Assembly: GCA_946623125.1 (NCBI GenBank)
Contig: CAMOQR010000015.1
Coordinates: 1-32,780 of the forward strand
Direction of reading: 5' to 3'
DNA: 32,780 nt
DNA from: an uncultured Caryophanales bacterium
GTDB taxonomy: Bacteria > Bacillota_I > Bacilli_A > RF39 > UBA660
In this document: positions 6,466-17,178 of the stretch, one piece after another
How the letters are laid out: the number at the start of each line of letters is the position of its first letter
Position numbering within the stretch: position 1 is the first letter of the stretch
Translations under genes and position numbers: made by a program
The notes under the pieces: model-generated
The model's database searches: none
What the model was told of the DNA's origin: nothing
What the model saw: the letters and a program-made list of their open reading frames with translations, nothing else

Positions 6466-9400
6466 ATGATAAAAATAAGAAACAAAAAAAGTATTGTTTT
6501 AGCATTTATTTGTATATTGATTTTATTTTTATTTCTTTTTTTTCGTAATAGTTTTGCTATACCAATAGATGAAAATGATGTAGAAGTAAATCCTAAAACA
6601 ACTTTAAAATATTTTTTAACCGTATCTTATGATGGAATTGATTCTGCTGGTACAAATTCAGAAACAGCAGAAGTAACAGAAATAAAAAGTGGACTTTTAG
6701 AAGTAGAAGATAGAATACCAGAAGGATTAGAATTTTTGGATTTTGAAACAACATCAAATGGAAGAATTGGTGCAATAGAAGAAGATAGTGGAAACGCATG
6801 TATTGGTATGGTAGTAGATGATACAAAAGAAAGTTCCTATACAGAAGGAAAATGGAATGAGAATAATACCGAATATACATATCATGGACTTCACTATAAT
6901 GCAGAAACAAAAACAGTTCATTTTAAAGTAAAAAATCTAAGGGCAGGATGTAAATTAACAGTAGGAGTTGTAACCAAAACTCCTGAAATAGATGATCCAG
7001 AAACAGAAAGAGTAGAAACAAGAAGAGACTTTTATAACTTTGCTACCGGAAAAGAAAGAACGTTAACGAATCATTCCAATACTGTTCATGTATTTATGGG
7101 AAATGATGAAGAAACATTATATAATGTATCATACCAATATAGTGGAACAGTACCAAGAAATGCGCCACAACTTCCTCAAACAATTTCATATGCCAAAGAT
7201 GAAAAAGTAGGAATTATTCAAGATATGAATATTGAAGGATATGAATTTAGTGGTTGGACAACAAATGATGTAGCAATATCTAATAATTCTTTTAATATGC
7301 CAGAAAGAAATGTCGTTCTAACAGGTTCATTTACAGAAAAACCAAAAAAACAAGTAAACTACCAAATAGTAGGAGAACAACCAGAAAACTACGTAATCCC
7401 AAGACAAAAAGAATACTATGTTGGAGAAAATGTAGAAATAAAAGATTTAAAAAAAGATAGTAAATTAAGTGGATATAAGTTTTCAGGATGGGAATCAGAA
7501 GATGTAGAAATAACAGATGATTATGATTTTATAATGCCGGATTATAATGTTACATTAACTGGAAGATTTGAGAAAATAGAATATAAAGTATATTATACTT
7601 TTAATGAATCAATGTGGATTCCAGACCAAGAACTATACTTACCAGAAGCAAGAGTATATGAACCAGGAGAAATAGTACATCTAGAAACAATAGAAAATGA
7701 ACCAGAAGGATATAAATTTGTAGGATGGTTACATGAAGATAATTTTAGAATGCCGGAAGAAGATGTAACTATATATGGAGAATGGAAATACTATTATGGA
7801 GAATTTGAACCACAAATAGAAAAAGAAATACTAAATCCAAAAGAATACTATAATGTAGGAGATCAAGTAGAATTTAAAATAACAATAAGAAATCCTTCAG
7901 AATATAATTTATATGATGTAATAGTAGAAGAAGAAAGCAAAAATTCACTGCTAGAAGATCCACCAAATTCAGAAGCAGAACCATCTTTTTATGAAAAGCC
8001 ATCTGATCATATCGGATTAATCCATTATATAGAAAGTAATACCAGTAAAGAATTAAAAGCCTTTTATACCATAACGGAAGAAGATCCATCACTAATTGAA
8101 AGTGTATCAAGTATACAAGGAGCACAAGCAGATTATTATGGTGTAGATATGGTAGAAAAAGACTATAACGCAAAAGTTCAATTCAAAACTCAACCGAAAA
8201 TCATCATATGTAGTGAAAGTTCAAATACAGATAAAAAAGATATTTTTGAATATAACATAACTAATACGAGAACAAAAGAAAAAGATGTATTAGAAGTATT
8301 AGAATCAGAATGTAAACAAATAATACTAGAACCAGGAGAATATCAGTTAGAAGAAAAACTTCCAAACAAATTATATAATCTAGAAGATATAATAGGACCA
8401 ATTTCAATAGACAATAAAATAATAACAATAGATGCAGGAGAAGAATATAAAATAATATATAGACATCGATATAAGATTGCATCAATAGTAAACCCATTAA
8501 CAAAATTTAATATATTTCCAATTTTTATAACGGCAATTCTATTAGTATTATTAGAAGTAATAAATGTATATACATTTATAAGAAAGAAAGACACAAATCA
8601 ATTAAAAGAAAAAATGTTAAGTATCATAAAAACAAAAAAAGCCAAAAAAGTATTGACAATATTAGTAATAGTATTAACAGTTATATTAAGAATAACTATG
8701 ATGTATAAATATGAAAAATATACATCCAAAGAATCCATTAAAAGATTCTTAGAAGAAAATGGAATTTATTCAGAAGAAAAAAGAGAGGTAGAAATATCAT
8801 CAAATGACTATGATAACCCATCATCATGGAAAATAAAGAAAAAAGCAGAATGGATTTCAAAAGATAAAGTAAAAATAACATTTGATGTGAAATCAGTATT
8901 AAAAGAGAACGAAAACAAAAAAAAGAAAGATATTATCCTTGCAATAGATACATCAGGTTCTATGAATGGAAAAAAGTTAGAAAAAGCAATCAATGACTCC
9001 AAAGAATTAATTGAATTTTTATTAGATAATGATCCGGAAAATCGATTTGTGATTGTTACATTCAATGAATCTGCAACGAATTATCCACCATATTTCACAA
9101 GTAATAAAGAAGAGTTAATAGAGATATTAAGTTGTATAGATTATGGATATGGTAATACAAGTTATACGGATGCATTAGATAGTATTTATTCGTTATTAAG
9201 TGATGAAGAAAATCAAACTGAATACGGAGAAGATAGAGAATTAATAACGTTGTTTTTAACAGATGGATATCCAAATGAAAGAACCTCTTCTCAAGCAGGT
9301 AAATATAAATTATTAAAAGATAAATATCCATTTATGTCTATCAATGGAATTCAATATGAAATGGGAATTACTATTATAGAAGATTTAAAAAAGGTAACAG

Positions 9401-11997
9401 ATATACAATTTGTAGCCAATCAAAACAATTTAAAAAACGTATTAATAGAAGCAGCAGTAAACCCAATAAAATATGAAAGCTTTAAAATAACAGATTATAT
9501 TAATGATGAATATTTTAATATTACATCAGAAAATGATATTCGAGTAAGTAATTTAACAAGTTATCAATTAAAACAAGAAGGGAAAACCCCAATCATAGAA
9601 TGGACATTTGACGAGGACACATATGCAACAGGAGGAGAAAGAACATTATCCTTTATTTTAAAACTAGAAGACAAATATTCTCATAAAGATGGATTTGTCC
9701 CAACCAATAAAAAAGAGATAATAACATATAAATTACCAAGTGAAGAACAACAAACAATAGAAAGCAAACAAACACCAGTATTAAAAACAAGATATCACAT
9801 ACATTATCAATTAAATCTCCCTTCAAATTGTCAAATTGAAGCCATACCAAGCCAAAGTAGTTTTATTGGAAATATCGTAGATATGGGAGAAAAAGAACTA
9901 TATTGTGAAGGATACGTATTTAAAGGATGGGAAATAAATGATGATGATTATGTAGGACTTGAAATTGTAAACAAGGATATGTTTATAATGCCAGGAAAAG
10001 ATGTAAGAGTAACAGCAACCTGGGGCAAATATAAAATCAACAAGACAACGGATGGAAGGGTTGAAGGAGTAGAAACAAGATTATATGACGTATTAAAAAA
10101 TGAAGCATTATCCAATGGATTAGCCAAAGAATATGAAGACGAACATCAAGATAGTATAGATGAATCCAAATCAACAGAAAAAGTATATCATTGGTATGCC
10201 AAGAATTATGAGGATGGAAATGCGATACTTAACAAAAATAATGTTATTTTTGCAAATCGTTGTTGGCAAATGATAAGAACAACCGATACCGGTGGAGTAA
10301 AAATGATATATAATGGAGAACCAGAAAATGGAAAGTGTTTAAATACAAGAGGCAAACATGTAGAAAAAAGTGCTGAAACAATGGATTTAAATAACACAAA
10401 CTATTACTATTTTGACTCCTACAAATATGAAAATGATTTGTTAAAAATTGAAGGTGAACAAAAACAAATAAATTTTGATGAATCAACAAAAGATGAATTA
10501 ATAGGAAAATATACCTGTAAATATAATTCAACTACAACAAGCTGTGCTAATATTTATGAAATAAAATCATTTGATGGAACGATAGCAAGTATGGTTGAAT
10601 ATTCACTAATATATAACTATGCGGAAATAGGAAAATCATCATCAGAAATAGGATACATGAAAAATGATACAGTTTCTTATGAAATTGATAGAAAATATAC
10701 CAACTCCAAAACAAAATATAAAATATCTAAAGCCACACGTTTCAAAGAAAATCCGTGGGATGCAATGGATTTTTATTACTCTAATACTGTAACAGAAACA
10801 GAAAATGGAATGAAATTGGTAGACCCAATAAAATATGATGCAAGTACAACGAATTATTCCGATTTGATTGGAAAATATACAATACTCGAAGAGGATAATA
10901 GTTCAGAGAATAGTTTTGGTTCTGTATATTATGTTGCAAATGCTGAAAAAACGGAAATTGATTATATTTATATCAAAAAAACAGAGGATTTAACAAAAAA
11001 AATATATTATGGTTCAAGTATTACATATAATGATAATGGAACTTTTACAATAAATGATTCAAAAGAAATGAGTCTGATAGATTATTATAGTAACTATTCA
11101 AAATTAAATAAACAATATGTTTGCTTTAACGAGGAAGAAACAACTTGCCAAAATATAATATTTATTATATCAAGTAATAATTTAGAATATAAATATACAA
11201 CTCCAATTCTATTTTCAAATTCATTTACATATTCTGATGGAAAATATCACCTTAATAAAGAAACACTTAAATACTATGTAAATGCAGAAGGATTTACTTT
11301 AGGAAAATCACATTATACATGTATGAATTTATCGACAGAATGTGAAACAGTTAATTTTGCCACCCAATTAAACCGAGGAACACAATTTAGTTATATAACA
11401 ATGGAAAATGGTAATGGAATAAATGAATTTATTAATCAAACCTTAATCGATTATAAAAACACATCGGATTCATTGATTAAAAAAACAATTGAAGATTGGT
11501 TTGAAATAGAAATGAAAGATTATAAGAATTACTTAGAAGATGTAATTTATTGCAATGATAAAAGAGTAAAATCTCTAGGTGCTTTTTCAGAAAACTCATA
11601 TTTTTATTCTTCAGATGGATATTTTAAAGGAGAGATTGAATTTGACTTAGATAAAGATATAAAATGTAACCGAAGTGTTGATAGTTATAGTGTGAATAAT
11701 CCAGATGCCAAAATAAAATATCCGGTAGGACTAATGACATATCAAGAAGCCTTATTGATGAATAGTAGTCAGATAACCAGAACTGGTTCCGCCTATTGGT
11801 TTATGACAGCAAAAACAACGACATATCACCTTTTTTCAGGTTACGCAACAGGAAATAGTGGAAGTTATACTTATCCCGGAGCATCATATGGAGGAAATTT
11901 AGGTGTCCGTCCAGTCATCTCTCTAAAACCCGGAACTCTTTATATAGATGGTGATGGAAGTATGAAAAATCCATATGTAATAGAGATAAATGATTAA
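6466..11997 (+). CDS. Giant cell-surface protein with vWA domain, InlB-like repeats and mid-chain membrane hairpin
   Basis: The protein has 1843 residues. Residues 8-27 form a signal anchor or signal peptide ending in SFA. The first arm has a DUF11/pilin-like region (about 37-205), three InlB/Flg_new-like repeats with 'GYxFxGW...MPxxxVTxxG' (226-289, 296-370, 373-442), another DUF11-like segment (about 447-560) and a Cna-B-like segment (573-670). Two hydrophobic helices (683-705, 729-746) flank a short basic loop. The second arm has a vWA domain (about 820-1000; MIDAS DTSGS 828-832, T898, TDG with D933), a fourth InlB-like repeat (1109-1189), a 'CWQMIRTTDTGG' module and cysteine-pair repeats (1346-1640). 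It ends in a domain closing 'GVRPVISLKPG', seen in other Firmicutes surface proteins. No LPXTG motif or C-terminal anchor is present. Adhesion is the likely role, by inference. Confidence 0.8.
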   Translation: MIKIRNKKSIVLAFICILILFLFLFFRNSFAIPIDENDVEVNPKTTLKYFLTVSYDGIDSAGTNSETAEVTEIKSGLLEVEDRIPEGLEFLDFETTSNGRIGAIEEDSGNACIGMVVDDTKESSYTEGKWNENNTEYTYHGLHYNAETKTVHFKVKNLRAGCKLTVGVVTKTPEIDDPETERVETRRDFYNFATGKERTLTNHSNTVHVFMGNDEETLYNVSYQYSGTVPRNAPQLPQTISYAKDEKVGIIQDMNIEGYEFSGWTTNDVAISNNSFNMPERNVVLTGSFTEKPKKQVNYQIVGEQPENYVIPRQKEYYVGENVEIKDLKKDSKLSGYKFSGWESEDVEITDDYDFIMPDYNVTLTGRFEKIEYKVYYTFNESMWIPDQELYLPEARVYEPGEIVHLETIENEPEGYKFVGWLHEDNFRMPEEDVTIYGEWKYYYGEFEPQIEKEILNPKEYYNVGDQVEFKITIRNPSEYNLYDVIVEEESKNSLLEDPPNSEAEPSFYEKPSDHIGLIHYIESNTSKELKAFYTITEEDPSLIESVSSIQGAQADYYGVDMVEKDYNAKVQFKTQPKIIICSESSNTDKKDIFEYNITNTRTKEKDVLEVLESECKQIILEPGEYQLEEKLPNKLYNLEDIIGPISIDNKIITIDAGEEYKIIYRHRYKIASIVNPLTKFNIFPIFITAILLVLLEVINVYTFIRKKDTNQLKEKMLSIIKTKKAKKVLTILVIVLTVILRITMMYKYEKYTSKESIKRFLEENGIYSEEKREVEISSNDYDNPSSWKIKKKAEWISKDKVKITFDVKSVLKENENKKKKDIILAIDTSGSMNGKKLEKAINDSKELIEFLLDNDPENRFVIVTFNESATNYPPYFTSNKEELIEILSCIDYGYGNTSYTDALDSIYSLLSDEENQTEYGEDRELITLFLTDGYPNERTSSQAGKYKLLKDKYPFMSINGIQYEMGITIIEDLKKVTDIQFVANQNNLKNVLIEAAVNPIKYESFKITDYINDEYFNITSENDIRVSNLTSYQLKQEGKTPIIEWTFDEDTYATGGERTLSFILKLEDKYSHKDGFVPTNKKEIITYKLPSEEQQTIESKQTPVLKTRYHIHYQLNLPSNCQIEAIPSQSSFIGNIVDMGEKELYCEGYVFKGWEINDDDYVGLEIVNKDMFIMPGKDVRVTATWGKYKINKTTDGRVEGVETRLYDVLKNEALSNGLAKEYEDEHQDSIDESKSTEKVYHWYAKNYEDGNAILNKNNVIFANRCWQMIRTTDTGGVKMIYNGEPENGKCLNTRGKHVEKSAETMDLNNTNYYYFDSYKYENDLLKIEGEQKQINFDESTKDELIGKYTCKYNSTTTSCANIYEIKSFDGTIASMVEYSLIYNYAEIGKSSSEIGYMKNDTVSYEIDRKYTNSKTKYKISKATRFKENPWDAMDFYYSNTVTETENGMKLVDPIKYDASTTNYSDLIGKYTILEEDNSSENSFGSVYYVANAEKTEIDYIYIKKTEDLTKKIYYGSSITYNDNGTFTINDSKEMSLIDYYSNYSKLNKQYVCFNEEETTCQNIIFIISSNNLEYKYTTPILFSNSFTYSDGKYHLNKETLKYYVNAEGFTLGKSHYTCMNLSTECETVNFATQLNRGTQFSYITMENGNGINEFINQTLIDYKNTSDSLIKKTIEDWFEIEMKDYKNYLEDVIYCNDKRVKSLGAFSENSYFYSSDGYFKGEIEFDLDKDIKCNRSVDSYSVNNPDAKIKYPVGLMTYQEALLMNSSQITRTGSAYWFMTAKTTTYHLFSGYATGNSGSYTYPGASYGGNLGVRPVISLKPGTLYIDGDGSMKNPYVIEIND
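8512..8703 (+). other. Predicted membrane hairpin inside the giant surface protein
   Basis: Residues 683-705 (IFPIFITAILLVLLEVINVYTF) and 729-746 (VLTILVIVLTVILRITMM) are the only strong hydrophobic helices after the N-terminus. The 23 residues between them are Lys-rich, which by the positive-inside rule places the loop in the cytoplasm and both long arms outside. The second half from Met717 (8614) looks like the N-terminus of a separate anchored protein, suggesting an old gene fusion; only a weak RBS precedes that ATG. Confidence 0.6.
10501..11350 (+). repeat. Degenerate protein repeats with cysteine pairs
   Basis: Four related segments start near residues 1346, 1466, 1546 and 1612, with the pattern '(I/L)GKYTC-x8-C-x-NIYEI'. 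Cysteine pairs sit at 1351/1360, 1553/1561 and 1619/1626; the second copy (LIGKYTILEEDN) has lost both. The spacing of each pair suits a local disulfide outside the cell. The repeats are visible only at the protein level. Confidence 0.55.
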
Positions 11998-12000
11998 AGA

Positions 12001-12027
12001 AGATTAAATTGACTTTAATCTTTTTTT
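12001..12027 (+). terminator. Terminator of the giant surface-protein gene
   Basis: AGATTAAA (12001-12008) pairs with TTTAATCT (12014-12021) around TTGAC and ends in T7. The loop is also the start of the next promoter. Confidence 0.85.
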
Positions 12028-12037
12028 CTGTTATAAT
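12009..12037 (+). promoter_or_regulatory. Promoter of the Gre-like gene
   Basis: TTGACT (12009-12014), a 17-base spacer and TGTTATAAT (-10 at 12032-12037) form a near-perfect extended promoter. The -35 occupies the loop of the preceding terminator. RBS AAGGGG precedes the ATG. Confidence 0.75.
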
Positions 12038-12068
12038 AGAGAAACATTTTGCTTAAGGGGGATAAAAG

Positions 12069-13052
12069 ATGAAATTAGTTGCAGAGCAAATAAAAGTATT
12101 AAGAGAGAGAAAAAAAGAATTAGAAGAAAGCATTAAACATTATAGAGAGGGTGCTCAAGAAAGAGAAAAAACATCTATTGATGGAGTAGGATTACCATTC
12201 TTAGGAGATTTTCAAGAAGATATGGCATATGCTAATACTAGAAGAGAATATCATGAAATAGAAAAACAATTAGGGCAGGCAGAGTTTGTTACAGAAAGAA
12301 ATTATAATGCGGTTGATATTGGAACAGCATTCTACGTAAATTTTGGAGATGATGATAGAGAAAGACTAATGTTAATTGATGAAAATATCTCTAATGGTGG
12401 ATATAAATTAGTCTCAACAAAAAGTGATTTTGGTAAAGCCGTAATTGGTAAAAGAGAAGGGGAAACTGTCACTTATACGGTACAAGCAACAGGAAGAAAG
12501 CTTTCTTTAACAATAGATGAAATTGATACAATAAGAGAAAATTATGAACATTTTATTAGAGAGACAGAACAACATAATAGATTGTGTCATACAGCAAAAG
12601 AAGAATTAAGACAATTAAAGGAAAGTAATCCAGAAGAATATGCAAATCGTCACACAATATCAAAAAGTCAGTGGTATTTAGCAAATGAAGAATATGGAAA
12701 ATTTGGCAATCAAAGTAAATCTAGAGCAGATATAAAAAGAAAATCTTATTTAAGAGATATCCTTGCAAATGCAAAAATTGCTGAATTACCAAAAGATGAT
12801 ACAATTGGAATTGGTTCTAAAGTGGAAGTATTAATTACTGATGAAAATGGAAATACTAAAACAAAACAATTTGAATATATTAACCAAGCAATATCAACAG
12901 AATTAGAGTCACAATATGTAGAAAGAATAACAGCAGAAGGAAGATCATTATTTGGACTAAAAGCAAACGATACTTTTAAGATTAAACGTAAGAATAAACC
13001 AGCACTTATGGGAATAGTTTTATCAGTCAAAAATTATGATGTTGAATTAGGT

Positions 13053-13070
<18 letters not shown>
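12069..13070 (+). CDS. Tandem GreA/GreB-like protein (two Gre modules)
   Basis: The 333-residue protein appears to be two Gre-factor modules in tandem. Module 1 has an N-terminal coiled coil carrying 'GDFQEDMAY' (D47, E50), which aligns with the GDLSENAEY tip of GreA, where the acidic pair positions Mg2+ for RNA cleavage in stalled RNA polymerase. 'RREYHEIEKQLGQAEFV' and a GreA/B C-terminal FKBP-like domain (about 82-155; VDIGTAF ... SDFGKAVIGKREGETV) follow. Module 2 has a second charged helical pair (about 160-240) without the acidic tip, then another C-terminal-like domain (245-325; TIGIGSKVEV ... GRSLFGLKANDTF). The normal length for GreA is about 160. It may cleave nascent RNA, act as a scaffold, or compete with GreA in the RNAP secondary channel. 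It is monocistronic, between its own promoter and terminator. Confidence 0.65.
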
Positions 13071-14268
<1,198 letters not shown>

Positions 14269-14270
<2 letters not shown>

Positions 14271-14526
14271 ATACAAAAAATATTGGACTATTATGAGTGT
14301 TTGATGCATCAGGAATAGATTCCTCATTTGAATTTTTTAACGCATGAGAAATCTTAAAAACAGTTCCTACATTTTGAATAATAGGTTTTACTTGATAATA
14401 AACAGGAATTGCTTGATTAATAACTCCAAGTGTTTTACTAGTTCCATCTAAAACTTCAGCAAACGGAATACTTTTCAAAAAAGAAACACTACGTGACAAA
14501 AGATTACCATTAAGATTAGGATACAT
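14269..14526 (-). CDS. Small YqfQ/VrrA-like protein
   Basis: The 85-residue protein starts at an ATG with a strong RBS (AGAGGTGATACA). Its core 'VINQAIPVYYQVKPIIQNVGTVFKISHALK' (about residues 35-64) resembles the conserved part of the YqfQ/VrrA family of Bacilli (pattern Q..P....YGP...N....K), whose role is unknown. No membrane helix is convincing, the central part is amphipathic, and the C-terminus is polar. It lies convergent to tgt and shares its terminator. The family assignment is tentative, but the gene itself is well supported by RBS, promoter and terminator. Confidence 0.6.
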
Positions 14527-14543
14527 TGTATCACCTCTAAAGT

Positions 14544-14549
14544 ATTATA
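14544..14549 (-). promoter_or_regulatory. -10 element of the YqfQ-like gene
   Basis: The minus strand reads TTGACATATAATAC, so TATAAT sits 18 bases before the start codon. TTGACA is directly adjacent and cannot act with it; the correctly spaced -35 would be TTAAAC (14567-14572). Confidence 0.4.
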
Positions 14550-14579
14550 TGTCAATTCAAAAAAAAGTTTAAATTATTA

Positions 14580-14608
14580 TTTCAAAACAAAAAGAAATAT
14601 GATAATAT
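14580..14608 (+). promoter_or_regulatory. Probable promoter of the pilus operon
   Basis: TTTCAA (14580-14585), a 17-base spacer and TGATAATAT (hexamer 14603-14608). The match is moderate and an overlapping TATGAT (14598-14603) is an alternative. Confidence 0.35.
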
Positions 14609-14645
14609 AAAATAAGATAAAGAATAGAAAGGAAGGCTGTTAGAT

Positions 14646-16334
14646 ATGTTTGATAAATTAAAAAAAGTATTGACACAATCTATGAATAAACAAACAAATC
14701 AAGCAGCACCAACTCCAGAAGAGGAAGGACCAGATTCAATTCAAGGTTATGAAATATTTGATCCTGGTTCCAGTTTTAATGAGCAAACAGCCTTTATTCA
14801 AAAAGAAAAGAAAGAACAAAAGCCGAAGAAAACAGAAGTACCAGAAAATGTTCAGCAAGTAGTAATAAACCCTCAAGATGTACAAAGTTCTGTTGGAGCA
14901 ACAAAAGCATCACTATCAGCCCAACAACAGGGAGCATCTCCTAACGCTAATATGGCAGCACTAGCAAATAACCAACAACTTCAAGGTGGTGCCGCTCAAC
15001 CAGGTGTTGGAGCACAACCTGGAGCAAATGGTGCCGGAGGAATAGATCCAAATGCTGCTGGAACTGAAGAAGGACTTCCAGACGATGCGTTGAATCCAGT
15101 TGATCCAAATCAAAGAATAAGAAAGCCGTTAAAAAGATATCGATATATCATCGTTAATTCTATCGGAAAAAAAGAAAATGGAACATTTGATGCTGAAACA
15201 GAAAATGATGTAAGAAACTTCTTAATTTCACAGGATTATCAAGTACTGGAAGTAAAAGAACGTTCAAAATGGGATATTGATGTTGGTGGAAACGGAAAAA
15301 TGAAAGCAAGTGAGTTGTCATTCTCACTTACTCAATTATCTACTTATATCAAATCAGGTATTCCACTTTCTGATTCTGTTAAAATTCTTGCAAAACAAAC
15401 GAAAAAAGCAAGCCTAAAAAAAAGCTTCAACCAATTAGTATATGAATTACTAAAAGGAGAAACATTCTCATCTGCTCTAGAAATGCAAGATACAGTTTAT
15501 CCAAAACTACTAGTAAACATGGTAAAAACAGCCGAGATGACTGGTGATTTGCCATCTATTCTCGATGATATGGCTGAGTACTATACTTCAATGGATCAAA
15601 CAAGAAAGCAAATGAAATCTGCCATGACATACCCAATTGTCGTATTAACAATAGCAATTGGAGTATTAATCTTCATGTTAACATACTTGGTTCCACAGTT
15701 TACCCAAATGTTTGAAGATCAAGGAGCAGAACTTCCTGCCTTAACAAAAGCCATCGTAAATATTAGTACCTTTATCCGTGAAAAATGGTATGTAATTATC
15801 ATTGTAATTGCAATAGCAGTTTTCGCCTTTATATATACCTATCGTAAAGTACAGAAATTCAGGGAAACAGTACAGACGATTTTAATGCATACACCAGTTA
15901 TTGGAAATATCATTATTTATAATGAAACAGCAAACTTTACCAAAACATTTGCATCATTAATTAACCATGGAGTATTTATAACAGATTCCATGGAAATCTT
16001 ATCAAAAATAACAACCAACGAAATATTTAAACGTATTATTTCGAAAACATTGGAAAATCTTGCCAAAGGTGACACAATTTCTACAGCATTCCGTGGAGAA
16101 TGGGCAATTCCAATTGTTGCATATGAAATGATTGTAACAGGAGAATCTACTGGTCAATTAGGTACCATGATGGAAAAAGTTGCTGATCACTTTCAAATGT
16201 TACATAAAACAGTTATTGATCAGATGAAAAGTTTAGTAGAACCATTTATGATCTGCTTCCTAGCAGTAATCGTAGGTGTTATCTTAGTATCTATTATTCA
16301 ACCAATGTTCTCAATTTATAGTCAAATTAAATAA
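14646..16334 (+). CDS. GspF/PilC/ComGB-family pilus assembly platform protein
   Basis: This inner-membrane platform protein of type IV pilus, type II secretion and competence systems has 562 residues. From residue 159 it follows the family: 'YRYIIVNSIGKKENGTFDA' mini-domain, the first T2SS-F domain (about 222-350; LSFSLTQLSTYIKSGIPL ... AEMTGDLPSILDDMAEYY), TM helices near 329-350 and 382-400, the second T2SS-F domain (about 428-555; TANFTKTFASLINHGV ... TGESTGQLGTMMEKVADHF) and TM 533-553. The first 158 residues are an unusual polar, Gln/Ala/Pro/Gly-rich, probably disordered extension; homologues are usually about 350-410 residues. RBS GGAAGG. The next gene, 19 bases on, is the prepilin peptidase. 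The motor ATPase is not in the window. Confidence 0.9.
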   Translation: MFDKLKKVLTQSMNKQTNQAAPTPEEEGPDSIQGYEIFDPGSSFNEQTAFIQKEKKEQKPKKTEVPENVQQVVINPQDVQSSVGATKASLSAQQQGASPNANMAALANNQQLQGGAAQPGVGAQPGANGAGGIDPNAAGTEEGLPDDALNPVDPNQRIRKPLKRYRYIIVNSIGKKENGTFDAETENDVRNFLISQDYQVLEVKERSKWDIDVGGNGKMKASELSFSLTQLSTYIKSGIPLSDSVKILAKQTKKASLKKSFNQLVYELLKGETFSSALEMQDTVYPKLLVNMVKTAEMTGDLPSILDDMAEYYTSMDQTRKQMKSAMTYPIVVLTIAIGVLIFMLTYLVPQFTQMFEDQGAELPALTKAIVNISTFIREKWYVIIIVIAIAVFAFIYTYRKVQKFRETVQTILMHTPVIGNIIIYNETANFTKTFASLINHGVFITDSMEILSKITTNEIFKRIISKTLENLAKGDTISTAFRGEWAIPIVAYEMIVTGESTGQLGTMMEKVADHFQMLHKTVIDQMKSLVEPFMICFLAVIVGVILVSIIQPMFSIYSQIK

Positions 16335-16353
16335 TAAAGGAGGTAATTCGATA

Positions 16354-17121
16354 ATGACAATAACATACACAATTATCTTTTTTATTTTAGGAACAGCCTT
16401 CGGATCCTTCTTTACTGTTATTGGATTACGATTACCAAAAAAAGAAGATTTTATTAAAACCAGAAGTCACTGTGATAAATGCAAACATGAATTATCCATG
16501 TTAGATATGATACCTGTATTATCTTATCTTTTCTTAAAAGGAAGATGTCGTTATTGTAAAGCAAAAATAGATAACTTATCAACGTATATGGAACTATTTA
16601 CAGGTATTCTATTTGCATTATCCTATTATATATTTGGAATATCCTATGAACTAGGTATTGCTCTTGGAATTATATCATTGCTTATTATATTATCTGTATC
16701 AGATATAACATATTACATTATACCAGATGAAGTATTAATATTCTTTTCTGGATATTTCATAATTATAAATACATTATGGAAAGGTCTACCAAGTGCTCTA
16801 TTATATATAGGATCAGGAATTGCTTTATTTACATTTATGTATATGATTATGATGCTTGGAAATTTCTTATTTAAAAAAGAAAGTCTAGGTGGAGGAGATA
16901 TCAAATTAATGTTTGTAATAGGACAAATATTAAATCCCTTTCTAGGAATTGTATTAATCTTTATCGCAAGTTTTATAGCCTTACCAATATCTTTCTTAAT
17001 CTTATGGAAAAAGCATCAAAATTTAGTACCATTTGGACCTTTTTTACTAATAAGTTTTACATTCTTATTTTTTACCCAAATTAATATGAATATGATAATA
17101 GATTGGATTAAATCCATATAG
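16354..17121 (+). CDS. pilD: Prepilin leader peptidase / N-methyltransferase (PilD/ComC family)
   Basis: This 255-residue polytopic membrane protein cuts the leader of type IV prepilins and methylates the new N-terminus. The N-terminal cytoplasmic domain has the zinc-type CxxC pairs C40/C43 and C65/C68 and the family sequence 'GSFFTVIGLRLPKK'. The two catalytic aspartates of the TFPP family are D117 (SDITYYIIPD) and D182 (GGGDIKLM). About seven hydrophobic helices are seen. An ideal AAAGGAGGT RBS follows the platform gene after 19 bases, so the two are one operon. The pseudopilin at 22072 is a plausible substrate. Confidence 0.94.
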   Translation: MTITYTIIFFILGTAFGSFFTVIGLRLPKKEDFIKTRSHCDKCKHELSMLDMIPVLSYLFLKGRCRYCKAKIDNLSTYMELFTGILFALSYYIFGISYELGIALGIISLLIILSVSDITYYIIPDEVLIFFSGYFIIINTLWKGLPSALLYIGSGIALFTFMYMIMMLGNFLFKKESLGGGDIKLMFVIGQILNPFLGIVLIFIASFIALPISFLILWKKHQNLVPFGPFLLISFTFLFFTQINMNMIIDWIKSI

Positions 17122-17178
17122 GAAAATCCTTTCTTTTTTTTTTAGTTTATTGTACTATAAGAGTTAGGGGATGATTAG

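Noticed and set aside
7141-7800. Possible DNA-level tandem repeat or CRISPR-like array in the surface-protein gene
   Set aside because: Similarity is only at protein level (InlB-like modules of about 70 residues); no regular identical DNA repeats with spacers.
6593-11000. Long opposite-strand open frames inside the surface-protein gene and other genes
   Set aside because: They are Leu/Phe/Tyr-rich mirror products of A-rich coding DNA, with no RBS or family resemblance.
11900-11997. Sortase (LPXTG) signal in the surface protein
   Set aside because: The C-terminus ends NPYVIEIND with no LPXTG-like motif, hydrophobic stretch or basic tail.
14550-14560. TTGACA next to TATAAT as a promoter for the YqfQ-like gene
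   Set aside because: The two hexamers touch with no spacer, so they cannot be -35 and -10 of one promoter.
17121-17142. Terminator after the prepilin peptidase gene
   Set aside because: A T9 run is present, but the stem (AGGA with TCCT) has only four pairs, too weak to call.
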